Shown piece by piece: positions 23,930 through 32,608 of a DNA stretch of 38,038 bases. Origin of the DNA: Streptomyces sp. NRRL F-2580 (GTDB lineage: Bacteria > Actinomycetota > Actinomycetes > Streptomycetales > Streptomycetaceae); the NCBI RefSeq assembly GCF_000720115.1, contig NZ_JOIR01000056.1, forward strand, positions 1-38,038. The letters run 5' to 3'. The stretch's first letter is position 1; the number at the start of each line of letters is the position of its first letter. A program made the position numbers and the translations under genes. A model generated the notes under the pieces. The model was not told the origin of the DNA, made no database searches, and worked only from the letters and a program-made list of their open reading frames with translations.

Positions 23930-24293
23930 GACCAACCCCTTCCCGCCAGCGCCCGATCGGGCCGGCCCATCGGCCGGTCCACGACGTCCAGGCTGCCGCG
24001 ACCCGGGTGCCCGCGTACCTGGATCCACCGAAAGCGGTACGGGCGCGACGGGGGCGTCGCGGCCCCGGGTGCTTCTACGCCCGTGATGTCTGTACGGACG
24101 CCGGCCGGGGACGCCTCTCCAGCGGCCAGGCCCCGGCTGCTCGACCAGCACACTGGGCGGCGCCCGCACCGTGTCGTTGTTGCTCTTCTCCGTTCCCGGC
24201 ATCGGGGACCTCCTGGCGGTTGCAGCGGATGACCGTTCGCCCGCTCCCGGCCGCCGCTCGCATCGGGAGGCCGAGACCTGTGACAGGGGCTGG
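23930..24293. other. Gap with an orphan ribosome site and start
   Basis: On the minus strand AGGAGG (24209-24214) stands six bases before ATG 24202, whose frame opens [20 protein letters not shown]. The text turns biased after about 30 residues. This may be the remaining start of a small gene broken by a frameshift, or an alternative start of 23342-23929. Confidence 0.35.
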
Positions 24294-25328
24294 TCACAGG
24301 GCGGCTGCGTACGTGTCGGCAGTGGGGGTGAGGGGGACGCCGTGGTCGTTGAGGTCGTCGACCATGTCGGACCAGTCCAGGGCCGGCGTGCTGGCGATAG
24401 ATGGCTGGGGTGGGCGGGTGGGGTGTGCGGCTTCGGGCCGGTTGGGTGCCGGTCCGGTCCGCACGGTGATCGCGGCCGCTCGTGTGAGGAGCAGTCCGTC
24501 GGTGGGTGGGACGACCGCGATCTCCCCGTGCCGGGGCGGGACGGGTTCGACGGGCGGGCTGCCACTGAGGAGGAGGCTGAGCAGAACGGTGGCGGACTGG
24601 TCGGTGAGAGTCTCGGCGGCTTCCTTGAGACGGTGACGCTGCGAGGCAGGCAGGGACAACGCGAGGGCTTCGGCCTGACCGAAGCTCAGGGGCACCGCCA
24701 CGCACACCTCGCGCGGGGAGTACTCCTGCCAGTCGAACTGCACCGAGCGGGGACCGTTGTGGTCGATGCTGTCGAACAGGCGCGCGGGGTCGGTGATAGT
24801 CCGCGGGGTCAGGCGTACGGGGTGACGGCGGGCGAGGTGGTCCATGCGGGCCTCGAACGGCAACTGCTGCAACAGACTCTTGCCGACCGCGCTGGCATGC
24901 CCGGCGAACCGGAAGTCGACCCACTCGTACACGCGGGGGGCCTGGGGGCCGTCGGAGAGCCGCGAGATGTGCACCTTGCCGTCGGTGTAGCTGCTGACGT
25001 AGACCGCAGCACCCACCGCGTCCCGCAGCGTGGCCAGCGTCCGCTGCAGCGCGCTCTCGGCCGCACCACCCGACGGCTGCGCCAAAGCCAGCAAATCCGG
25101 GCCCGGCGCATACCCGCCATCAGGCAGCCCGTCGGCCATACCGCGCTGGCACAGCCACGGCAGCAGCCGCTCCACCACGCCCTTCGACAGCCGAGCCCGC
25201 TTCGACAACTGCGCCGGACTCAGCGTCACGGAGGAGCCGTGCAGCACGTGCAGGATCCGCAACGCCCGCTCCACCGCCTTCCACTGCGCCGGCGCCGACC
25301 CATGCCCGGGCACCTGCCGCGCCGCCAC
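24294..25328 (-). CDS. IclR-type transcriptional regulator
   Basis: A 344-residue protein. A winged helix-turn-helix at about 15-75 ([60 protein letters not shown]) is followed by an IclR effector domain, about 85-255 ([59 protein letters not shown]). An 80-residue tail rich in Pro/Ala follows, ending in [20 protein letters not shown]. The GTG at 25328 lies four bases past the stop of the upstream primase-like gene; TTG 25334 overlaps it. The two genes form one operon. The effector is unknown. The tail is longer than in classical IclR regulators. Confidence 0.78.
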   Translation of the reverse strand: MAARQVPGHGSAPAQWKAVERALRILHVLHGSSVTLSPAQLSKRARLSKGVVERLLPWLCQRGMADGLPDGGYAPGPDLLALAQPSGGAAESALQRTLATLRDAVGAAVYVSSYTDGKVHISRLSDGPQAPRVYEWVDFRFAGHASAVGKSLLQQLPFEARMDHLARRHPVRLTPRTITDPARLFDSIDHNGPRSVQFDWQEYSPREVCVAVPLSFGQAEALALSLPASQRHRLKEAAETLTDQSATVLLSLLLSGSPPVEPVPPRHGEIAVVPPTDGLLLTRAAAITVRTGPAPNRPEAAHPTRPPQPSIASTPALDWSDMVDDLNDHGVPLTPTADTYAAAL

Positions 25329-25330
25329 CG

Positions 25331-25819
25331 TCAACCGCGGCGCACCTCGTACGACGGAGGCAGTGCGACCCAGGCGCTCGGCCCGGAACGGACCTCCACC
25401 TGCGGGCAGTCGACGAGGAGTTCGCCCGTCCCGGGGGCCACCAGCAGTGTCGCGGTGGTGTGGCTGGAGGCCAGGCACGGCACGTGGAGACGGACGGCGT
25501 CGACGCGGACCATGACGGCCATGCCGATGGGGTGGGCGACGACCAGCGCATCCCAGTTCGTACACGGGACGATGACGCCGGCCCCGGGTGCGGACTCGAA
25601 CGCGGCGGCCAGCTGACCGCGCGCCAGCGGCCTGACGGCCGCCTCCAGCGGGTGGGCGCCCGGGGTGACACAGGGCGGCTTCGAGCCGGTGTCCTGGCAG
25701 GTGCAGCCCGAGCCCGTTCGGTGGCGGTGCCCGATGGCCACGGGCCAGCCGAGCCGTTCGTAGGCCGTGGCGCACTCGATGGTGTCGCGGCTGTGCAGGA
25801 CATGCAGGATGTCGCTCAT
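25331..25819 (-). CDS. Primase/polymerase (Prim-Pol)-like N-terminal protein
   Basis: A 162-residue protein from ATG 25819. CATAYERLGWPVAIGHRHRT, a GCTCQDTGSKPPCVTPGAHP cysteine motif and the following region (GVIVPCTNWDALVVAHPIGM) fit the small Streptomyces branch of the bifunctional DNA primase/polymerase N-terminal fold. The acidic catalytic pair of true Prim-Pol enzymes is not evident, and the length is about that of the N-terminal domain only, so it probably is not a polymerase; a regulatory or ligand-binding role is likelier. It is translationally linked to the IclR-type regulator. It often occurs beside such regulators in this genus, as far as I recall. Confidence 0.68.
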   Translation of the reverse strand: MSDILHVLHSRDTIECATAYERLGWPVAIGHRHRTGSGCTCQDTGSKPPCVTPGAHPLEAAVRPLARGQLAAAFESAPGAGVIVPCTNWDALVVAHPIGMAVMVRVDAVRLHVPCLASSHTTATLLVAPGTGELLVDCPQVEVRSGPSAWVALPPSYEVRRG

Positions 25820-25939
25820 GTCGCCCCCGTGTCCGCTTCGGAACCGTAGGTGATGGTCACGACACGAGAGTGCCGCCGAAGCAGAAGGGCGACCCACAGG
25901 AATTCTGTAGGCCGCCCAACTGGCATATGCGTAACCGGC

Positions 25940-27180
25940 TCAGGACACCAGTTCCATTCCTCGCACCAGCCCCGACAGGGCCGCCGCCTGCGACGGAACC
26001 CCCCGCCGCACCAGGTCCCCGACCAGTTCGCGCGCCATGGGGTGCGCGTGCACATAGTGCGGCGCCCGCTGCGCCGCCTGCCTCAGCGTCACCACCGCCT
26101 CAGCCCACCGCCCCATACGATGCATCGCCCGTGCCTCGTCGATCCGGTAGTGGGTGATCCGCTCCGGCTCGGCATCGATGGCACGTCCACCCCGTCCACG
26201 AACGCGAGCCCGGTGTCCGGCGCATCGACCTCGACCCCGGCCTCGGTCGTGTGCACCAGCACGTTGGCCCTTGAGAACACGGTCTGCCATCGCAGATCGT
26301 GGTGTCCCGCCGGCAGACGGCCCGAGACATCCAGCGCCCGCCTCGCCTGCCCCCACGCCCCATCCGCGTCCCCGGCGCGAGCACAGGCGATCACCTGTCG
26401 CAGCACCAGCGCCCCCTCCAGCACGAGGGCGTCGGTGTCCCCAGTCGCCGACAGCGGCTCCAGATCCCGCAGCGCCGCGTCCGCGATCGCCTGCGTCTCC
26501 CGCGCAGAACCCTGGTGGAGCAGCGCCCCACAACGGTCCCACGCCACCGCTGCCTTCACGATCGGATCGTCCAGCTGCGTTGCCGCTCCAGCCGCAACCT
26601 CCGCCGCGACCCACGCCAGATCGGGCAGCCCCGTCTGGTTCAGCGTCTGCCGCGCGTTCCTGGCCGCGTCCACCAGCAGCCGCAGGGCGGCGTCCCGTTC
26701 CGCCGTACCCCGCTCGTGCAACAGGATCGTGGTGTTCAAGTCCTCCAGCAGCGCGGGCAGCAGCTCGGCCACCGCCGGCAGATTCGCGCCCTGCCGGTGA
26801 CGGTTCGTCGCAGCGGCTCGCTCTCGAACCCGCTGCGCATCGGCGGCCGGCGTGGACGGTACGAGCCCCGGATGCCCGGACAGGATCAGCTAGGACCGGC
26901 GCAGCGCCGCCCGCATCGCAGGGATGTGCGGTACAGCCGAACCCTGCCCACGGCGCAGCCGGTACGGCTGCCCAAGCAGCCACACCACATCCACCTCGCA
27001 CACCGCCGCCACCGTCGAGATCAGCGAGTACCGGTCCAGCGGGAGCCGCCCAGCCTCCACATCCTCGGCCCACCGTTCGGACCGGCCAACCAGCCCGGCC
27101 ATCTCTCCATGCGTCAGACCCGCCGCGATCCGGGCCACACGTACGCGCGCACCGATACCGGTGTCAGGGGCTTGGGCCAT
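25940..27180 (-). pseudogene. XRE-family regulator interrupted by an amber codon and a frameshift
   Basis: From ATG 27180 the first 96 residues form an XRE helix-turn-helix (ARVRVARIAAGLTHGEMAGL, GRSERWAEDVEAGRLPLDRY) and end at TAG 26890-26892. The same frame continues at once (GHPGLVPSTPAADAQRVRER) into a helical, TPR-like domain: AELLPALLEDLNTTILLHER, AARNARQTLNQTGLPDLAWV, LVLRQVIACARAGDADGAWG. Near 26176-26185 the sense moves to another frame (AEPERITHYRIDEARAMHRM, HAHPMARELVGDLVRRGVPS). Joined, it would be a regulator of about 410 residues with the architecture common in Streptomyces (XRE plus helical repeats). The HTH part alone could still be made. Confidence 0.72.
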
Positions 27181-27457
27181 GACCTCACCTCTCCGTTCCG
27201 GACTCCACAACCCGGACGGTACCCCCGCACCGTCCGCCCGCGGACACGCCACCGTCTGATCGGCGACGCCGCACCCATGGCCCTCACCAATCGCTGCTGG
27301 CCAACCCGCGCGCCTCACCCGAGGACACCGAGGACCTTGGGCGGCTGGACCCTGCGCCGGCCACCACAGCCCCCTGACACACGACGCCGAGAGCGCCTCC
27401 ACCCCGTCGAACCCGACCGCGGACACCAGCAACTGCCCACTGTCCCCGGCCTGGGGG

Positions 27458-27685
27458 TCACCGCCCACGCGTGAGCACGCGGCCAACGATGCCGCCAACG
27501 CCGGTCAGCGCGCCGAGCACGGCCGCGCCCACAGCCACCGGCTCAGCCACTGACGGATGGACCAGGACAAGGTAGACAGCAGAAGCCGTAATCAGCAGGC
27601 CCAACGTCAGGGCCAGGAACAGAACCGCCATGACCAGCTCCTGGCCGTCGCGGTCCCGGCGGGGCACGTTCGTGTTCGAGGGCAT
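27458..27685 (-). CDS. Small two-helix membrane protein
   Basis: A 75-residue protein from ATG 27685 preceded by AAAGGA. A charged start (MPSNTNVPRRDRDGQE) leads into two membrane helices: LVMAVLFLALTLGLLITASA continuing to about residue 41, and AVGAAVLGALTGVGGIVGRV (about 50-70), with the end LTRGR on the inside. The family is not recognised. The frame stays open upstream to 28027, but that part is biased. It is isolated, with the broken XRE gene downstream. Confidence 0.6.
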   Translation of the reverse strand: MPSNTNVPRRDRDGQELVMAVLFLALTLGLLITASAVYLVLVHPSVAEPVAVGAAVLGALTGVGGIVGRVLTRGR

Positions 27686-27807
27686 GCGGAGTTCCTTTCG
27701 ACATCCGGCTGGAGGCCGGCCAGGGGCTATTGCACGGTCTGGGCGTCCCGCAGCATCGGTACGCCACGGGCCAGCTCGTTCAACGCCATTGGAGCGGACC
27801 GGGCGGG

Positions 27808-28060
27808 TCAGCCGCCCATCTGCGTCAGGGCGTCGAGACCCGACTGCGCGTCTTCGCCTTCGCTGGCTGAAAAGCAGCCCGGGTTCATGGTCACCGCGTA
27901 GCCGTACATGCGAATCGGCTCCCGGCCGGCGCGCTGCCGCTCCTCGGGTTTGCGGACGACAGGGCCGGACCCCGGCTCCCTCACCCAACAGTCCGGCTTT
28001 CAGCCCGTCCGTCACGGCCGGCGGCACGGCGAGATCCTCGTACTTCTGCCGACCCGGTAA
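27808..28060 (-). pseudogene. Gene-like minus-strand text of unknown family, one frameshift
   Basis: Reading the minus strand, QKYEDLAVPPAVTDGLK in one frame passes near 27990 into CWVREPGSGPVVRKPEERQR and then GREPIRMYGYAVTMNPGCFS ASEGEDAQSGLDALTQMGG with a TGA at 27808-27810. The second part has normal high-GC codon use and could begin at a GTG near 27980 as a 57-residue protein, but no ribosome site is visible. I do not recognise it. Confidence 0.35.
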
Positions 28061-28232
28061 GCAGGGTTGCGATGCACTCTTTGAGCTCGTATCGGGTTCG
28101 CGATGACCTGCTGCCCCGACCGCAGGTCCTGACGGCCGGACGGCGAGCGGGGCGCAAATGCTTGTGTTGCCCTTACCGTGTCACGCCCCACGCCTGTCGG
28201 CTTTGTGTGGAATGTGTCGTTACTGTGATCCC

Positions 28233-28691
28233 ATGTCGTCTGACCCCGCCTCACGCCCCGCCGACTTCGCCTCCATGGACAGGGCGGAGTTCGCCTTCCC
28301 TGGTCCACTGCGCGACCGGCTCGTCGGGGCGATCCTTGACGGTTCCAAGACCTCTACGACAACGCTCGTCGTCGACTACGAGCACGAGGGCGAACCCCTG
28401 CCGGAAGTCGGGAGCCGTTCGGTGGTCATCGACTCGGACGAACGTCCGGTCGCGATCATCGAGGTGACCGAAGTGCGCGTCGTCCCGCTGGCACAGGTGG
28501 ACCTCGCGCACGTCGTGGACGAAGGGGAGGGGGACACCAGCGTGGCCCAATGGCGAGCGGGGCACGAACAGTTCTGGCACAGCGAAGAAATGCGTGTCGC
28601 GTTGGAGGACCCCGAGTTCACCGTGAACGACGCGACGCTGGTGGTTCTGCAACGCTTCCGCCTCATTACCGACCTTCGCCCCGCCCATTGA
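28233..28691 (+). CDS. ASCH-domain protein
   Basis: A 152-residue protein from ATG 28233. The ASCH fold signature is clear: a start FAFPGPLRDRLVGAILDGSK with TSTTTL (the G-K-T/S motif shared with amidohydrolase-like ASCH enzymes), the strand VGSRSVVIDSDERPVAIIEV, VVPLAQVDLAHVVDEGEGDT and the closing FTVNDATLVVLQRFRLI. ASCH proteins bind RNA or modified nucleosides; some hydrolyse N4-acetylcytidine. Which applies here cannot be said. A ribosome site is weak. The gene stands alone. Confidence 0.87.
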   Translation: MSSDPASRPADFASMDRAEFAFPGPLRDRLVGAILDGSKTSTTTLVVDYEHEGEPLPEVGSRSVVIDSDERPVAIIEVTEVRVVPLAQVDLAHVVDEGEGDTSVAQWRAGHEQFWHSEEMRVALEDPEFTVNDATLVVLQRFRLITDLRPAH

Positions 28692-28908
28692 GCATGCTCC
28701 TATTCCAGAGGGCGCTGGCCACCTGGAGCTCTGCTGCCGGGGTCGGGCCGGCAGAGACACCCCCGGAGGCGAGGTCCCTGGCGTACGTCTCCGTTCCGTA
28801 GGCGGCCAGGGCCGCGGCGAGTGCCGCCGCGGCCGTGTCGGCCGGCCCCGCGCTGCAGCGGGGTTCGTCACGCCGCGCGGGCCCAATGGCGTGGCCTAAC
28901 GTTGGCGG

Positions 28909-29680
28909 ATGCCGTTCCGGCCCGCCCCGTTTCCTGACGGCCCGTCTTCCGCCCGCCGCTGCCCAGCCGGCCCCGGCCGCCGAACGCGAACCGCTCGCCC
29001 TCTACACCGTCCGCCCGGCTGCGGGCGGAGGCTTTGACGTCGTCAACACCGGCGGACTGGTCGTCTCGGGCGGCTGGCAGACCGAGACCGGCGCCCGGGA
29101 GCGCGCCGACTACCTGAACGCCCAGGAGAGCCGCAAGCGCGCCGAGGACGCGCTGACCGACCCGCAGCGGCGCGTGTACGCCGTCGTCAAGCGCGACGGC
29201 GCGATCGGCTCCGGCTACCGGCACAACCTCACCGCCGTCCGGAGCCTGCACGCCGCAGGCCTCGTCAAGCTCACCGAATACGGCCCGGGCTCCTGGAACG
29301 CCGTCCACGTTCCGCCGCCCGCCGGCGGCCCGGCCGAGACCGCTCCGGCGGCCGGTACGGGCGTACTGCCCGAGGACGCCGAACACCCGGCGGCCGCCGC
29401 CGCGGTGACCGCCCTGTCCGGACAGCCGCTCGCCGACATCACCGGCCCCGACGACCTCGGCGAGGTGGCCGGCTACTGGGTCCGTCGGACGGCACCAGCG
29501 GCCGCCTGGCCGTCGGCTGGGTCGAGGGCGGCAGGCTGACCACCAGTGCAGACGGGCGGCCGCCCCTGGTCGCGCTGAGCGTCGCGAAGGAGCTGTTCGA
29601 GCGCACCGAAGGCTGGATCGTCGAGCCCGGTGACCACCCGTCCCTGTCGTCTGGCACTTGCCGACCCTGGATGCCGCGGC
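28909..29680 (+). pseudogene. Hypothetical protein with winged-helix-like part, frameshifted
   Basis: ATG 28909 (MPFRPAPFPDGPSSARR), directly after a TAACGT-type box, seems to be the natural start, but the good text (AAQPAPAAEREPLALYTVRP, FDVVNTGGLVVSGGWQTETG, DALTDPQRRVYAVVKRDGAI, HNLTAVRSLHAAGLVKLTEY, GPGSWNAVHV) is in the frame ending at 29539. At about 29490-29510 it moves again (SGRLAVGWVEGGRLTTSADG, VALSVAKELFERTEGWIVEP). Two indels, near 28950 and 29500, would restore one protein of about 250 residues. The DPQRRVYAVV...LHAAGLVKL section resembles a winged helix. The function is unknown. Confidence 0.5.
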
Positions 29681-30096
29681 CAAGCATGGGCGCCGCAGCC
29701 GAGCAGGCCCGGGGCGCGGTCACCGACACCTGGACCATCACCCACACCGGCCTGCCCGAGGGCCGCTGCTTCCTGAGGGTCGAGGCTCCCGACTCCGACG
29801 CCGCCTTCGCGGCCGCCCTCGCCACCCGCGCGGGCCGCCTGGTCCAGCAGGCGGGACATCGGCTCGGCGCGCGGCGTCTGCGGGAATCGGACCTGGTCCG
29901 CACCGTCGGCGAGCGGGTCCGGCACGTGGCCAGCGGCCAGACCGGCACGGTCGAAGCGGTGGAAGTACGGACGACGGGCGCCCCCGCGTACCGGGACGGT
30001 GTGACCGGCGCCGTCGACGGTCGGTCCCGCAAGACCGCGCGCTCCCTGGCCTGGGAACCCCTGCCCGCCGACGAGGACCACCAGGCCGGCCGCTGA
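29671..30096 (+). CDS. Hypothetical protein, possibly the distal part of the preceding gene
   Basis: A 141-residue frame from ATG 29671. TWTITHTGLPEGRCFLRVEA, PDSDAAFAAALATRAGRLVQ, GARRLRESDLVRTVGERVRH and VASGQTGTVEAVEVRTTGAP suggest a compact beta-rich domain. No known family. It lacks a good ribosome site and follows a frameshifted gene without a gap, so it may be the C-terminal domain of that gene. Confidence 0.45.
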   Translation: MPRPSMGAAAEQARGAVTDTWTITHTGLPEGRCFLRVEAPDSDAAFAAALATRAGRLVQQAGHRLGARRLRESDLVRTVGERVRHVASGQTGTVEAVEVRTTGAPAYRDGVTGAVDGRSRKTARSLAWEPLPADEDHQAGR

Positions 30097-30211
30097 CCGC
30101 CCCGGTGCCCCGGTCCACCCCAGACCGGGGCACCGGCCCTCCACCTCCACGGTCAGCACCCCAGGCCGTCCCACGCGGTCAGGGGCCGGCCTCCCGAATC
30201 GAACGAGCGAA

Positions 30212-30613
30212 ATGACCCATCAGAGCGCACCCACCGAAGGCGACCTGCTGCGCGCCGAACTGGCCGTCCGCGGCCGCCACGCCTTCCCCGGCACCGAGGG
30301 CGGCATGACCTTCCTGATCACGGCCGCCGACCCGGGTGCCCCGGACGACGAGGACGCCGCCTACGGCGTCTTGCACGTCCTGATGTACGCCGGCGAACGG
30401 GCCGACAGGCCCGCGCCCGACCATCGCGAATCCTGGTCCGCGCACCTGCACGCAGCCGACGGCACCTACCTCGAAACCCTCGTTGACGGCTCCCTCACGC
30501 CGCTCGGCGCGGCCGCCGACGCTGCCCGGTGCGGCCGCCAGGTGACCTGGCAGCTCAGCCGGCGTCGCCGCAGCAACATCCCGCCGGTCGCACGCCGGTT
30601 CTGCACCTTCTGA
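30212..30613 (+). CDS. Conserved hypothetical protein (Streptomyces type)
   Basis: A 133-residue protein from ATG 30212, starting MTHQSAPTEGDLLRAELAVR. A middle FLITAADPGAPDDEDAAYGV and an acidic-to-basic pattern with RESWSAHLHAADGTYLETLV follow, and it ends in a basic, Cys-containing tail. I associate the opening with a Streptomyces accessory-genome family of unknown function. No membrane segment or catalytic motif is present. It lies 116 bases after the preceding plus-strand gene. Confidence 0.55.
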   Translation: MTHQSAPTEGDLLRAELAVRGRHAFPGTEGGMTFLITAADPGAPDDEDAAYGVLHVLMYAGERADRPAPDHRESWSAHLHAADGTYLETLVDGSLTPLGAAADAARCGRQVTWQLSRRRRSNIPPVARRFCTF

Positions 30614-30692
30614 CCCACCCGGCCGGGCGGCAGTGGCAGCCACCCGGCGCCGAACTCACCACCCCGAACCGCGAGGAGACCCATGCCCGCCG

Positions 30693-31646
30693 TTATCCGC
30701 TGCGGTCCTGTTCCAGAGCGGGGTGGTCGGGGAGGCGCGAGTCGGTGGTGCGGGTCGGAGCCGAGGGGGTCTCCTCGGGCTTCGGTCTGGGTGGGCGCGG
30801 CTGGCCGAGCACGATCGCCAGGAAGATGACGACCACCCCGACGATCTGCAGGACGGACAGCGTCTGGTCCTTGACGAGGTAGCCCAGCATGGTCGCCACG
30901 ACCGGGCTGCCCAGCGCGAGGAAGGAGACCGCCACGGCCGGCAGGCGTTCGATGCCCCGGAACCAGATGATGTAGCTCAGGACCGCGCCCAGGGTGATGA
31001 GGTAGGCGAACCCGATGACGTTGGATCCCGTGAGACCGTCGGGCAGGCCTTCCAACGACAGCCAGAACGGCAGCAGGACCAGGCCGCCCGCCGTGAGTTG
31101 CCACCCGGTGAACGTGAGCAGGCTGACGCCCTCCGGCCGTCCCCACCGTTTGGTCAGGGTGATGCCCGAGGCCATGCACAGGGCTCCGCCGACCGCGGCG
31201 AGAACTCCGACGGTGTCCAGGGATGCCGCGCCCTTGAAGACGAGCAACACCACGCCCCCGGCGCCCGTCGCGCAGGCCAGGGCGTGGACTCCTCTGATCC
31301 TGTCGCCGAGGAAGAGGACGGCGAGGATCACGACGAACATGGGCTGTGCCGACATGATCATGGCGGCGATGCCGCCCGGAAGCCGGTAGGCCGCGACGAA
31401 GAGCAGGAAATTGAAGGCGCCGATGTTGAGAACGCCCAGTACCAGCGCGCGCCACCACCAGATGCCGGCAGGAAGCTTCCGGCCGAGGGCCAGCAGGAAC
31501 AGGCCGCCCGGCAGGGCCCGCATGGTGGTCGCCAGGAGCGGCCGGTCCGGTGGCAGCAGCTCGGTGGTTATCAGGTAGGTGCTGCCCCAGATGGCCGGAG
31601 CCAGGCCGGTCAGGGCTGCGGTGAGTCCGTTCTGTCTGCTCTTCAT
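30693..31646 (-). CDS. EamA-family (DMT) transporter
   Basis: A 317-residue protein with ten predicted helices in two EamA repeats, about residues 8-140 and 147-285. It has the family opening APAIWGSTYLITTELLPPDR, the helix end RALPGGLFLLALGRKLP and the repeat-end motif FLGDRIRGVHALACATGAGG. The second repeat mirrors this (YLVKDQTLSVLQIVGVVVIF). Such proteins export metabolites or amino acids. A Pro-rich cytoplasmic tail follows (PRPPRPKPEETPSAPTRTTD). It lies 55 bases after the nitroreductase-like gene on the same strand, so both are probably read from the promoter shared with the divergent lysR gene. Confidence 0.92.
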   Translation of the reverse strand: MKSRQNGLTAALTGLAPAIWGSTYLITTELLPPDRPLLATTMRALPGGLFLLALGRKLPAGIWWWRALVLGVLNIGAFNFLLFVAAYRLPGGIAAMIMSAQPMFVVILAVLFLGDRIRGVHALACATGAGGVVLLVFKGAASLDTVGVLAAVGGALCMASGITLTKRWGRPEGVSLLTFTGWQLTAGGLVLLPFWLSLEGLPDGLTGSNVIGFAYLITLGAVLSYIIWFRGIERLPAVAVSFLALGSPVVATMLGYLVKDQTLSVLQIVGVVVIFLAIVLGQPRPPRPKPEETPSAPTRTTDSRLPDHPALEQDRSG

Positions 31647-31701
31647 CTTGCCTCAAATCCCTTGGGAATCACCGTGCTTCGCGCGGGCCCGTCCGGCCGG
31701 C

Positions 31702-32343
31702 TCAGTCGAAGATCGGGTCGCGGTCCCGGCCGCGCTTCACCTCGAAGAAGCCGTCGGTGCTCGCCACGGCAAGCACGCCGTCCCAGAGCGTTCCGGCGGC
31801 TTCGCCACGGGGCGCGGGGGTGAGCACGGGGCCGAAGAACGCCAGCGGCTTGCCGTCGGGTCCGGGCACGTGGATCACCGGAGTGCCGACCTCGGAACCG
31901 ACCGGGTCCATCCCCTCGTGGTGCTCGGCCCGCAACGGCTCGTCCCAGGACGTGTCCTCCGCAGCCTCGATCAGGTCGGCGGGCAGACCCGCCTCCTCCA
32001 GGGCGGCGTGGATCATGTCATGGCCGAGCCCGGCCTTCTCGTGATGGATCAGACGGCCCATGGCGTTGTAGAGGGGGCGCAGCACCTCGTTGCCGAACCG
32101 GTGCTGTGCCGCGACGCACACGCGTACGCAGGCCCAGCCGTCGATCATGCCCTGACGGTACTTCTCCGGGACCTCGCGGCCCTGGTTGAGGACCGACAGG
32201 CTCATGATGTGGAAACGAGTCTCCAGCGGCCGGACCTGCTCCACTTCCAGCATCCAGCGTGAGGTGATCCACGCCCAGGGGCAGCGGGGGTCCACCCAGA
32301 TGTCGGCGACGGTCGTCTCGGTACGCGGTGGCGCGGTGCTCAT
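31702..32343 (-). CDS. DsbA-like mycothiol-dependent nitroreductase (Rv2466c family)
   Basis: A 213-residue thioredoxin-fold protein starting at ATG 32343. The active-site loop is DPRCPWAWITSRWMLEV (C21-P-W-A24). The rest also follows the family: HIMSLSVLNQGREVPEKYRQ, NAMGRLIHHEKAGLGHDMIH, DEPLRAEHHEGMDPVGSEVG, TPVIHVPGPDGKPLAFFGPV (cis-Pro loop) and GFFEVKRGRDRDP. The M. tuberculosis namesake has two cysteines (CPWC); here the second is Ala, so the chemistry would depend on mycothiol or another thiol as the resolving partner. It probably reduces nitro or quinone-like compounds or disulfides. Divergent from lysR, co-directional with an exporter. A longer open frame to 32580 is biased text. 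Confidence 0.85.
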   Translation of the reverse strand: MSTAPPRTETTVADIWVDPRCPWAWITSRWMLEVEQVRPLETRFHIMSLSVLNQGREVPEKYRQGMIDGWACVRVCVAAQHRFGNEVLRPLYNAMGRLIHHEKAGLGHDMIHAALEEAGLPADLIEAAEDTSWDEPLRAEHHEGMDPVGSEVGTPVIHVPGPDGKPLAFFGPVLTPAPRGEAAGTLWDGVLAVASTDGFFEVKRGRDRDPIFD

Positions 32344-32576
32344 GGCGGTCGCTCGTCTTTCCGTGTCACGGGCGCGAGGGCGCGCCGGGGCATGCCTCGG
32401 CGGTGTGCGCCCAGGTGCGGGAGGTAGGGGAGGGGCAGCGGAAGCGCGGCTCCCGGGCATGCCGGAGGGGCCTCGAATCGAGGGCCCGCCCGGTGGAGTT
32501 GGCCCGAGGGCGTTGCTGCCGTGTGCGTTGTCACCAGTGTCGGACCGGGGGTATCGATGAGTCCAACACATGCTTG

Positions 32577-32606
32577 TCACGTGATGGATCTCGTATCACG
32601 ATAGAT
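32577..32606. promoter_or_regulatory. Candidate LysR operator region
   Basis: Between the divergent genes, a perfect palindrome TCACGTGA (32577-32584) is followed at once by a dyad around ATCTCGTATCACGATAGAT (32588-32606) containing an ATC...GAT pair of LysR T-N11-A type. It ends two bases before the lysR ATG, consistent with autoregulation and with a leaderless or short-leader lysR transcript (no ribosome site is visible). Confidence 0.5.
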
Positions 32607-32608
32607 CC

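Noticed and set aside
23527..24924. 465-codon minus-strand frame spanning the hypothetical and IclR genes
   Set aside because: It is out of frame with both recognised proteins and is dominated by Arg/Pro/Ser.
26890..26892. Amber codon considered as programmed readthrough or pyrrolysine
   Set aside because: A second, independent frameshift downstream makes simple decay or sequence error more likely, and no supporting signal was seen.
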